NCBI GenBank assembly: GCA_018221005.1
Contig: JAAOXW010000015.1
Coordinates: 1 to 35,940 of the forward strand
Direction: 5' to 3'
DNA: 35,940 nt
DNA from: Candidatus Altarchaeota archaeon
GTDB taxonomy: Archaea > SpSt-1190
Under the pieces are notes generated by a model that worked only from the letters and a program-made list of their open reading frames with translations, searched no databases and was not told the origin of the DNA. Position numbers and translations under genes: made by a program. Shown in pieces: positions 14,952 to 22,200 of this stretch (its first letter is position 1; each line of letters opens with the position of its first letter).

Positions 14952-15023
14952 GCGACCGTGGTGTAGTGGTTAGCATTTGAGCTTCCCAAGCTTGCGACCC
15001 GGGTTCAACTCCCGGCGGTCGCA
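14952..15023 (+). tRNA. tRNA-Gly (CCC)
   Basis: This 72-nt cloverleaf has acceptor arms GCGACCG and CGGTCGC, D-stem GTGT/GCAT, anticodon stem TGAGC/GCTTG with loop TTCCCAA (anticodon CCC, reading GGG glycine codons), a four-base variable loop and T-arm CCGGG-TTCAACT-CCCGG. Discriminator is A at 15023. No intron is present and CCA is not encoded. The gene is bracketed by palindromes on both sides, and its 3' 20 bases are repeated at 15100-15118. Confidence 0.93.
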
Positions 15024-15044
15024 CGAGCTTTTAGAAAAAGCTCG
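15024..15044 (+). repeat. Hairpin directly after tRNA-Gly
   Basis: CGAGCTTTT and AAAAGCTCG form a perfect 9-bp stem with loop AGA, starting at the first base after the discriminator. It could be a terminator or processing signal for the tRNA precursor. Confidence 0.75.
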
Positions 15045-15053
15045 ACCAAAATT

Positions 15054-15075
15054 GCGATGCTCTGCAGAGCATCGC
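15054..15075 (+). repeat. 22-bp perfect palindrome
   Basis: Two 11-base arms, GCGATGCTCTG and its reverse complement, meet without a spacer. As DNA it is a possible dimeric protein binding site; as RNA a hairpin with a small loop. Confidence 0.75.
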
Positions 15076-15081
15076 CACCAT

Positions 15082-15099
15082 GCAAAATGTTTATTTTGC
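15082..15099 (+). repeat. Hairpin before the tRNA 3'-end copy
   Basis: GCAAAAT and ATTTTGC pair over a GTTT loop, ending at the first base before the duplicated tRNA end. Confidence 0.7.
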
Positions 15100-15118
15100 T
15101 TCAACCCCGGCGGTCGCA
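15100..15118 (+). repeat. Second copy of the tRNA-Gly 3' end (att-like)
   Basis: TTCAACCCCGGCGGTCGCA repeats tRNA bases 15004-15023, covering the T-loop, T-stem 3' arm, acceptor 3' arm and discriminator; the copy lacks one T. The start of the two copies is 96 bp apart. The layout resembles the attL/attR pair left when an element integrates at a tRNA 3' end, but the enclosed 76 bp has only three palindromes and no integrase. Confidence 0.65.
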
Positions 15119-15121
15119 GAG

Positions 15122-15130
15122 GATAAATAC
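15122..15130 (+). promoter_or_regulatory. TATA-like box for the small membrane protein
   Basis: GATAAATAC lies 21-29 nt upstream of the ATG at 15151 and favours that start over the GTG at 15136. Confidence 0.45.
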
Positions 15131-15150
15131 GGGGAGTGTGGTTTTTAGAC

Positions 15151-15456
15151 ATGAGTGATTTCGTCACTTCAATTGTGAATACGCCGTATTTGATTGTGCC
15201 TGTATTCCTATGGCTCTGGCAGATGGCCAAATTCCCGAGAATTGATGCCAACAAAATGGGTGTTGGTGTTTTACTTACCTTGTCGGGATTGTTCATGTAT
15301 GGGTTGGCAAATGCCTTCGCACCTTATGCCGGAGAAGGTTGGGGCATAATGTTTGCAGGGCTCTTTAGCTTCCTCGCCATCTTGCTGGATGTTTTGGGTC
15401 TTGTGATTATTGGTGTTTTCGCAGTCGTTGAAGCCATTAATCTTTGGAAGTTCTAG
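15151..15456 (+). CDS. Small membrane protein, three helices
   Basis: This 101-aa protein has hydrophobic stretches at about residues 9-22 (TPYLIVPVFLWLWQMA), 35-55 (MGVGVLLTLSGLFMYGLANA) and 64-96 (IMFAGLFSFLAILLDVLGLV continuing IIGVFAVV). The short tail EAINLWKF faces the opposite side from the N-terminus. No conserved polar residue or known motif is seen. ATG at 15151 fits the upstream TATA box. It lies between the tRNA palindrome cluster and the double-SIS gene. Function is unknown. Confidence 0.75.
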   Translation: MSDFVTSIVNTPYLIVPVFLWLWQMAKFPRIDANKMGVGVLLTLSGLFMYGLANAFAPYAGEGWGIMFAGLFSFLAILLDVLGLVIIGVFAVVEAINLWKF

Positions 15457-15493
15457 GAACCCAGAGAGTTAAACTAGCACGGGTGAATTAGAG

Positions 15494-16588
15494 ATGCATA
15501 AACCTACGAGTGTAGCCAAGTACCTCAAGAACCTTTCAATAAGTAAGGTTGAGGAGAAAAAGTTAAAGGAAGTTAGTGAGCTCCTTCAAAAATCCAGTAT
15601 AATAATTACCGGGGGGAAGGGAAGGTCTGGTTTTGCAGCGCAAATCGGTGCAAGAATGCTGAAAACTTCAAGGACCAATGCGTTCTTCTACAGTGATGTT
15701 GGCTTGCCTTTGGATAAGGACTTGGCCAAAAATAAGACGACTGCAATTCTAATTTCTAGTAGCGGAACTACTGAAGAGATGATTAGACTTGCGGAGGAAT
15801 TGAAAGAACTGGGTGCAAAAATAGTTTGCTTCACTTCCTACATCAACTCACCTCTAGCAAAATTGTCAGACATTAACATGTACTTGCCACAACGGGCACA
15901 AAGTGAAAAGGGCACTTATTTTGAAAGACAAGTTGTGACCACAGAAGAGCCCACCATGGGAGACCTCCCCGAAGAAAGGTCACTCTTCTTACAATACCTT
16001 CTGGCCAAAGACATACGCGGACTCAAACTCTTACCTGCAAAGGAGATTGAAGACTTTCGAAAGTGGATGATGGAAAACATAGATGATATTGTTGAGCTAA
16101 AAAATTGGCTGAAAATTTACTGGAACAGTGGAATTTTGATTGTGAGCAGGGGAACTAGCAATTCGGTTTCGGGCATGATAGCTAATAGAGCCAGCCACTA
16201 CCATATGAATTGTCGTCTGGCAACCAGCCCAACCTCAGCCCCCCTCGACCACCATGAACTCGCACTCATCGTCTCGGGCTCGGCAGACAAGGCATATGCC
16301 AGTTTGGTGCAAAAAATAAGAGAGAAAATGCGCACTAAATTGGGGAAAAAGGAAGTCTCTCCCGCAGTAGTTGCCATCACGGGAAAGGGGGCTAAGTGGG
16401 TGCGTGAGTGTGATGCCAACCTTGTTTTGGGTGGCGCAGACCCGGACGGGAGAATGTTACACACAGAAAAATCACCACAGTCGTTTTACTTTCGAGCACC
16501 AATTGTACTGAATATGATACTAAGGAGTATTGCAACGGAGAAGGGTTTGACCAAGAAATTTGCAGAGCTCCGGCACATTAATCTTTAG
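15494..16588 (+). CDS. Double-SIS-domain sugar-phosphate protein
   Basis: This 364-aa protein contains two SIS (sugar isomerase) folds. The first (about residues 20-150) has ITGGKGRSGFAAQIGARML, ILISSSGTTEEMIRLAEELK and GAKIVCFTSY, the usual phosphosugar-binding loops. The second (about 205-330) has GILIVSRGTSNSVSGMIANR, LALIVSGSA and AVVAITGKG. Such proteins isomerise or deaminate aldose/ketose phosphates or sense them. The exact substrate cannot be told. It has no amidotransferase domain. GTTAAAC at 15468-15474 is a weak TATA candidate. A second, different double-SIS gene is at 27897-28973. Confidence 0.82.
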   Translation: MHKPTSVAKYLKNLSISKVEEKKLKEVSELLQKSSIIITGGKGRSGFAAQIGARMLKTSRTNAFFYSDVGLPLDKDLAKNKTTAILISSSGTTEEMIRLAEELKELGAKIVCFTSYINSPLAKLSDINMYLPQRAQSEKGTYFERQVVTTEEPTMGDLPEERSLFLQYLLAKDIRGLKLLPAKEIEDFRKWMMENIDDIVELKNWLKIYWNSGILIVSRGTSNSVSGMIANRASHYHMNCRLATSPTSAPLDHHELALIVSGSADKAYASLVQKIREKMRTKLGKKEVSPAVVAITGKGAKWVRECDANLVLGGADPDGRMLHTEKSPQSFYFRAPIVLNMILRSIATEKGLTKKFAELRHINL

Positions 16589-16626
16589 ACAAGGCATTTA
16601 AGCCAAAAAATATAGATAAAACTGAT

Positions 16627-16700
16627 GGGCCAGTAGCCTAGCCTGGAAGGGCGGCAGCCTTCTAAGCTGTAAGTCGCGGGTTCAAATCCCGCCTGGCCCG
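16627..16700 (+). tRNA. tRNA-Arg (TCT)
   Basis: This 74-nt cloverleaf has acceptor arms GGGCCAG and CTGGCCC, anticodon stem GCAGC/GCTGT with loop CTTCTAA (anticodon TCT, reading AGA arginine codons), and T-arm GCGGG-TTCAAAT-CCCGC. Discriminator is G at 16700. No intron or encoded CCA is present. An AT-rich AAAAAATATA run at about 16605-16614 suits a TATA box. Hairpins follow directly downstream. Confidence 0.93.
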
Positions 16701-16724
16701 ATCAAAAAGTATGTAAGTCTTAGC

Positions 16725-16760
16725 TGGCTATCACGAGTCTTGCGGGACGAGTGATAGCCA
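16725..16760 (+). repeat. Long hairpin after tRNA-Arg
   Basis: TGGCTATCAC (16725-16734) pairs perfectly with GTGATAGCCA (16751-16760). An inner GTCT/GGAC stem closes on the loop TGCG, the same tetraloop as the hairpin before tRNA-Gly. Confidence 0.75.
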
Positions 16761-16765
16761 CCGTG

Positions 16766-16790
16766 GCAACTCTCCCGCAGGAGAAGTTGC
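16766..16790 (+). repeat. Second hairpin after tRNA-Arg
   Basis: GCAACT and AGTTGC form outer arms with an inner CTCC/GGAG stem and a single bulged A. The loop is CGCA on the plus strand, so the minus strand reads C(TGCG)G. Its inner stem resembles the hairpin at 19262-19285. Confidence 0.75.
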
Positions 16791-16802
16791 TTCGTTAAGG
16801 TC

Positions 16803-18746
16803 GTGCTCGCAAAAAACATAACTAAGCCCGCTACGTATCCTTCTGTGGGCAGATCTACTATACACTACATGCTTCCCGTCTACTTGATGTTCTTCTCATT
16901 TTTCTCAACAATAGTAGGTCTAAAGATATCACAAGTGTTTACTTCTCCTGAAATGTTCATAGATAGTGCGGCCCATGCTGCCGCAACTACAATTGAAAAT
17001 GTTTGTGCAGATGTTTTTGTAGAAAAAAATATTCCCTCACCCCCAGTGAGGAGTCAGTACCAAATTTCGCGTTGTGATGATGTTGCGGCGCGGACTACGG
17101 TGGGTGCGATATGGTTGGCGGCAGATGTTGCAGATCTTGCAAGTTCATTTCGTCGCGGTGGAATTGATGATTCTGCAGAAGCTACTACAACTGCCCTAAA
17201 TGTTATTGACTCGGGTGGCGACGCAACCCAAGCAATAAAAAAAGCCCTCAGTGCATCCTCAGGTGCCTCCGATGAATTAATACAAAATGGTAGAAAACTG
17301 TCTGCAAAAGGTGGTGAGGCGGGAAAAATTGGGGATGACTTGGTGGACTCGGGAGAAGAAATGAGATTAATACTTGACAGCCCTATGCTGAGTGATGATA
17401 TGAAAGTAATCGAGATGGCACAATACCATGAAAATGTAAAAGATGTCCTTAATTTACTCGAAACCCTTGAAGATGCCAATAGTGTAATGAAAGGTGTTTC
17501 ATTCACAAAATATCTTGTGCGAGATGGGGTTTATTTCTCAGGTAATATAATAAATAAGATTCGAGTGGTATCAAGAGCACCAAAAAGAGCGGTTGTGGCC
17601 ACTCGGCGTGTGGAAAGACCCATTGTTCATGCAACCCAATTCTTAATCTATAATATGGACTTCCTCCCCCTTGTAAACTTAGCACTTCCCACTCTCGAAG
17701 ACCTAAGTATGATTGTAAATGTTCTGAAAGGCCCGCACGTTGGGGTTCAGATATATCCACTAGTTGTTTCTTTGTTCAACATTAGTGATTTTGAGGCATT
17801 CAAGCCTTTCTCGGGCAGGGCTGCGAATATAAGTATAAAATACAATGAGTATGCGGCAGCCAATAGAACTGAGATGATTAGCTTACTAAAAAACCTAAGA
17901 TACTATTCCTCCGCAAACACTGTAAATTCCTTGAAGAATGAGGATATTTTTCCCCTGAGACGCGGAGACTACGTTTCCAGAGATTTAGTATACAATTTAT
18001 TTATCGACTTTGAAGAGCAAGTTGAAACCTACAAAGATAGTGGAAGTCTCTCAGTAGAGGAAGCAAATACTCTGTTGGAGGCTTCCGACGACTTACGATT
18101 TGAAATAATAAACACATCTTCTGATTTTGAAATGATTCGAGAAGAAGTAGGAAGTTGGAGTGTGAACGGTCTAACGGGTGGGCTCCTTGCACTAATGGGG
18201 AGTTTACAAGAAATAAGTGATGGACTTGAAGACATTGCAATGGAGTGGGAAACTTTTCAGAAAGAAGTAGGTCAGCATGTTGTAGGTGAGGGGGATTGTA
18301 ACGCCATAGACTTGTTATCAAGAGCCCCTGAATTGTCAGAACATTATTCCACTCTAAAGGTTGCAGACTGTGGTGTTGTTTTTGATTGTTATCCTGAAAG
18401 TCAGTGCATTGTTGGACTCCCTGTTGTTGAAGCAAACCCATGGATTCCATATTTACCCGTAGATGTACTTGATGCTAGTGAGATTGCAGAAGTTTCAACT
18501 TTAATTGGTTTTAGTTATGGGGCGGATACCAAGACCATGTCAACGGGATTCCTCAATACGTGCATGGGTAAGACTAAAGTTTTGGTATGTGCAAAAACGG
18601 GGGTCTTCAAGAGTTGTAGGGTAGTTGATTGTGGCAAGGAGTTAAACATAGAGTGGGAGTACAACCCAACCATTAAAGTTTCTAGTTCTGAAGACGGGGA
18701 CGGCAACCCAACGGTCACCGTAAAGGGTAACTTCTTAGAATGGTAA
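16803..18746 (+). CDS. Membrane-anchored extracytoplasmic protein of unknown function
   Basis: This protein of up to 647 aa has one N-terminal membrane helix (YLMFFSFFSTIVGLKIS, about 26-43) and a large outer part. It holds a long helical, Ser/Glu/Asp-rich middle (ESITF-free, coiled-coil-like; residues about 100-300), a 350-480 helical stretch, and a C-terminal region (about 510-625) with eight or more cysteines in pairs, such as CGVVFDCYPESQC and CAKTGVFKSCRVVDC. The cysteines suggest disulfides outside the cell. The start is uncertain: GTG at 16803 is the longest, ATG at 16869 and 16887 are alternatives; ACTATACA at about 16857-16864 would favour 16887. I do not recognise the family. It follows tRNA-Arg and its hairpins directly. 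Confidence 0.68.
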   Translation: MLAKNITKPATYPSVGRSTIHYMLPVYLMFFSFFSTIVGLKISQVFTSPEMFIDSAAHAAATTIENVCADVFVEKNIPSPPVRSQYQISRCDDVAARTTVGAIWLAADVADLASSFRRGGIDDSAEATTTALNVIDSGGDATQAIKKALSASSGASDELIQNGRKLSAKGGEAGKIGDDLVDSGEEMRLILDSPMLSDDMKVIEMAQYHENVKDVLNLLETLEDANSVMKGVSFTKYLVRDGVYFSGNIINKIRVVSRAPKRAVVATRRVERPIVHATQFLIYNMDFLPLVNLALPTLEDLSMIVNVLKGPHVGVQIYPLVVSLFNISDFEAFKPFSGRAANISIKYNEYAAANRTEMISLLKNLRYYSSANTVNSLKNEDIFPLRRGDYVSRDLVYNLFIDFEEQVETYKDSGSLSVEEANTLLEASDDLRFEIINTSSDFEMIREEVGSWSVNGLTGGLLALMGSLQEISDGLEDIAMEWETFQKEVGQHVVGEGDCNAIDLLSRAPELSEHYSTLKVADCGVVFDCYPESQCIVGLPVVEANPWIPYLPVDVLDASEIAEVSTLIGFSYGADTKTMSTGFLNTCMGKTKVLVCAKTGVFKSCRVVDCGKELNIEWEYNPTIKVSSSEDGDGNPTVTVKGNFLEW

Positions 18747-18754
18747 GGCACACC

Positions 18755-19054
18755 TTACTTTGGTGAGTCGCCCATAATCTTCTTTTTCAAATCATCAGAC
18801 AATCTGTCGGGTGTCCATACAGGGTCAAATACAAGTTCAACTTCGGGCTCAAATCCGGCTTTCTTCACTTCCTTTTCCACATCCCCCGTTATTAACGAAC
18901 TGAGCGGACACATTGGTGTTGAAAGAGTCATCTTGATGTGTGCTTTCTTATCTTTCACTTTAACCTCGTATATGAATCCCAAATCGACTATGTTCACCCC
19001 TAACTCAGGGTCCAAAACTTCCTTCAATGCTTTCATTACTTTTTCTTTAGACAT
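18755..19054 (-). CDS. MIP18/PaaD (DUF59) iron-sulfur assembly protein
   Basis: This 99-aa protein has the DUF59/MIP18 core: VMKALKEVLDPELGVNIVDL, then GFIYEV, and the PMCPLSS loop with the invariant cysteine. The DPELGVNIVDLG block is the signature of this family, which helps deliver or assemble iron-sulfur clusters (SufT-like) in the cytoplasm. The downstream TGDVEKEVKKAG and VELVFDPVWTPD also fit. The ATG at 19054 is preceded by a clear SD, unlike most genes here. A much longer open frame runs upstream through tRNA-Ser, but that part is not protein-like. It may be co-transcribed with tRNA-Ser, which ends 57 bp before. Confidence 0.88.
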   Translation of the reverse strand: MSKEKVMKALKEVLDPELGVNIVDLGFIYEVKVKDKKAHIKMTLSTPMCPLSSLITGDVEKEVKKAGFEPEVELVFDPVWTPDRLSDDLKKKIMGDSPK

Positions 19055-19057
19055 CTT

Positions 19058-19065
19058 ATCACTCC
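19058..19065 (-). promoter_or_regulatory. Shine-Dalgarno site of the MIP18-type gene
   Basis: GGAGTGAT on the minus strand lies three bases upstream of the ATG at 19054. No TATA box lies between it and tRNA-Ser at the usual spacing, so the gene seems to be translated from a leadered transcript. Confidence 0.55.
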
Positions 19066-19111
19066 TTGCTTTTTGGTCGAGGTTTTTGCACCTTGCGGGG
19101 TGGAAAAAGCT

Positions 19112-19192
19112 CGCCAGGAAGGGGATTTGAACCCCTGATCCCAGAGGGACTCGCTTTCGAGGCGAGCGCCTTAACCACTCAGCCATCCTGGC
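19112..19192 (-). tRNA. tRNA-Ser (CGA)
   Basis: This 81-nt tRNA has acceptor arms GCCAGGA and TCCTGGC, an anticodon stem CTCGC/GCGAG with loop CTCGAAA (anticodon CGA, reading UCG serine codons), a long variable arm as expected for serine, and T-arm AGGGG-TTCAAAT-CCCCT. Discriminator is G. No intron or encoded CCA is visible. Upstream CTTTTTAAAAAAA on the minus strand (about 19207-19222) may serve as its TATA box. Confidence 0.93.
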
Positions 19193-19234
19193 AGGTGTTG
19201 TTGGGCAGGGTTTTTTTAAAAAGCTTGTTTTAGT

Positions 19235-19254
19235 CAAACCCCCGAAGGGGTTTG
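19235..19254 (-). repeat. Hairpin upstream of tRNA-Ser
   Basis: CAAACCCC and GGGGTTTG form a perfect 8-bp stem. On the minus strand the loop is C(TTCG)G, the UUCG form of the stable tetraloop. Confidence 0.75.
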
Positions 19255-19261
19255 TTTTGAT

Positions 19262-19285
19262 CAAACTCTCCTGCGGGAGAGCTTG
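19262..19285 (+). repeat. Hairpin at the end of the cysteine-rich gene
   Basis: CTCTCC and GGAGAG close on the loop TGCG; the flanks CAA and TTG extend the stem past one mismatch. It lies directly after the stop of the 19287-23447 gene on the minus strand and upstream of tRNA-Ser. It could act as terminator for the former. Confidence 0.75.
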
Positions 19286-19286
19286 T

Positions 19287-22200
19287 TTATTTGAACTGTC
19301 TGTAGTAACCCTTAAACTGCCCGCCCTGACGGTTGTAGTAACCTCGATTATATCCAGACCCATAATACCCTTGCAGGGGCATTCGGTAGGGATTGGTCTT
19401 CTTGACCTTTGAGAAAAATAACTTCCATACACTGAAACCCACACCCAAGATACCTGCAATACTCACTAAAAATTCAAAGGGTTCAAAGATAGTCCCATAA
19501 AGCTCACTCCCCTTAAACAAAGCAAGTGCATCCGCAAAGAAATTAGAAGATTTTACTACAACGGCTATTGTTCCAACATTTAAATCACCTGCTTGACTGC
19601 TACTAGCCAGAACATTAATATTATACGTTCCTTGGCTGCTGGCCTTGGCTCTTATTTCAATATCTTCAAATTCACCCGGGCTCAATTGCTTTCTCTTACT
19701 CCCCAACCAATTGGTTTCAATGCCTGCTGCAATTAAATCTAAATCTACAATCATGGGGACGTTACCTGTGTTTTCGATTGTGAAAGTCACAATCCCATAT
19801 TGACCAATTTTTATATCGTCAAAATTAACTTCGCTCACTGAAAGACTGCAAGTACAATCATTCGGGCTGTTCTCACAAGTTTCTCCCAAAACTAAATCAC
19901 ACTGTCCATTGTCTGAACAAGTATCTGCAGAACAATCAGAAAGACAAATTGAACATTCACCCTCTTCACAGACATTGTTGCCACATACATTAGCAAAGCA
20001 TCCCCGAGAATCTGATTGTGGGCTTGTGGGATTGCAAGATGCACCATAACATGAACAGTCACCACTGTTCTGGCAAGTCTCACCAATTAGAGTGCTGCAT
20101 GTGCCATCATCAATACATTGATCGAGAGTGCAGTCCTCCGTGCATGCGGAACACTCTCCAACTTGGCAAACACCATCCCCGCAACTTTCTGGAGTTTTGC
20201 AAACACTGGTTGTATCATCACAATAAAGGCCTGAACTGCATAATTCGCCACAAGCACAAACTTGTCCGCTTGCAAGTGGGGGGGAGCAGAGTCCCGCCCC
20301 AGAACAGAAGCCTGTTGGGCAAGTAGTTCCACACGCCAAATTAGCTTGGGCGCATTGTCCACCATCGCATACACCTTGGGTACAGTCATTGCTTGCAACA
20401 CAATCATCATCACTCATGCACGTTCCACTAAAAATTCCTGCGGAGGTACACATCAAACCCTCCACGTCCTCACCAAAATTATAATCAAGTCCACACTTCT
20501 TACAAACTCCTTCAGAGCAGGCACCGGACATGATATCGCAAAAGGTTTCACTCTCGATTGCCCACCCATTGTCAGTGCAGTAATAGACTTGACCTGCAAC
20601 GGTCATTGATTGACATAGATTGTCTGTAGTACACTCCACCCAAGTGCCTTGTGAACAAATAGTTCCTTCTTGAAGACCAGAATCAAAACATCCCGCATCC
20701 CAGCATTGTCCATAGTTACAGCAACCACTCGACTCCGCAGGGCCTTGAACGAGGGTGCTTCCAACAAAGAGGGAATTGTCCTGCCAGTTGTCTTGGTGGC
20801 AGTAGTAAGTAGTTGCCCCAATATCTAAAGAATCACAAGCGATTGTGCACATTTGTGCTCCGCCGTCTGCACAAGCATAAGTGCCATTAATTTCAAATTC
20901 GTCCTCTGCGTTATTTCCACAGCAGGTTGTGAGGTCAGTTTCACCTACCCAGTCCTTGCCACAGACTTCTTCACACATAGTTCTTGAGGTATCCCCTTGG
21001 GCTGCACACTCCTCATCTTCCCAAACTTCACCGTTGCAGATGAATTTGGTATCATCTCCATTTATGTTAAGGACTAAGTAGGTGTCCGGTGTTGTGCAAA
21101 CGTTCCAAATAGCGTCATCACTCAAGTATTCATTGAAGTATGTGCCTTTATTGCCGGTGGCAGAGTACCAGATATTATTGTGGCATAGTTCATTTCCATC
21201 CAAACCTTCATTAGCAGAGTAACAGCAAGCACCGTTCCAATCGTATGCTTCGGCTTCGCAAGCACCCTGACAACTGTCTATGGAGAGGGTTTGGGGTGTC
21301 CAGATGGAGCTGAGGCAGTAGTAGGTTTCGGCTTCAACATTTATGGTTGATGAACAGGAAGTTCCTGAACAGGTTTTTGGTACTCCATTCTCACAGGCAG
21401 CTCCTGTGGGCTCGCCATTAAGATAGGGAGTAATGTCATCTCCGGTTTCACAGCAGCCATTGTTTATCCATGACTTACTGCAACCAGTGCAATAATCCTC
21501 CCCAGAATCCAAACTGTGGGGCTCCCAGACCAACTTGCCACGTGTAAGATAAGTGACACATTTAGATGTGTTGTAGTTGTTCCCATTGAAGCAGCTCTGA
21601 TAAGAAGAAGTAGAATGTGTAGCTGAAACTTTGGTTTCGCCAGATAAGTAATATTCTGTAAGTTGCGTTGGTGAAACGCAAGTATCCTTGAATTCTATTT
21701 CGGAATCACAAACACCAGCGGTGCATTTCCCAGATGCTTCAATAACCTTGCCCGCCCTAAAGGGTTGATTTCCAATGTCTCCCACTTCTGAGGAACTTGA
21801 GCATGTCACCTCGTTCGCAGTATCCCACTGAGATCTTCCATATGTTGTGCTATACACACATTGAGTTTTTTCGCCGTTGCCATGGCAGCCCCAACTTCCT
21901 TTGTAATGGGTGCTGACACCATCTGGACAATAGTTGGGATCTGAGCAGACATAATTATTGTAATTCAGTTCAGCCACACATTTTTCACTGTAGCAATTTA
22001 AGTCTTGAGTGCAATCCTCTCCGTTTTTCAAAAGCCACTCACCGCAAGTTACAGAATCTCCAATCTTACAAACGTAAGTTATGCCGCTGACCGTGACGTC
22101 ATCATTGCCATCGTAGCACAGGTCCCCATAAACACAAGCCGATGTTTTGCCTTGAAGCTCACAATACTCAGAGTCGGAACTACAACCAGGAATTCCATCA

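Noticed and set aside
15100..15118. A second tRNA-Gly downstream of the first
   Set aside because: Only the 3' 19 bases are present; there is no matching acceptor 5' arm, D-arm or anticodon arm upstream.
18755..19459. A 234-aa version of the MIP18-type protein starting at 19459
   Set aside because: The extra N-terminus runs through tRNA-Ser and the hairpins and is not protein-like; the SD at 19058-19065 points to the ATG at 19054.
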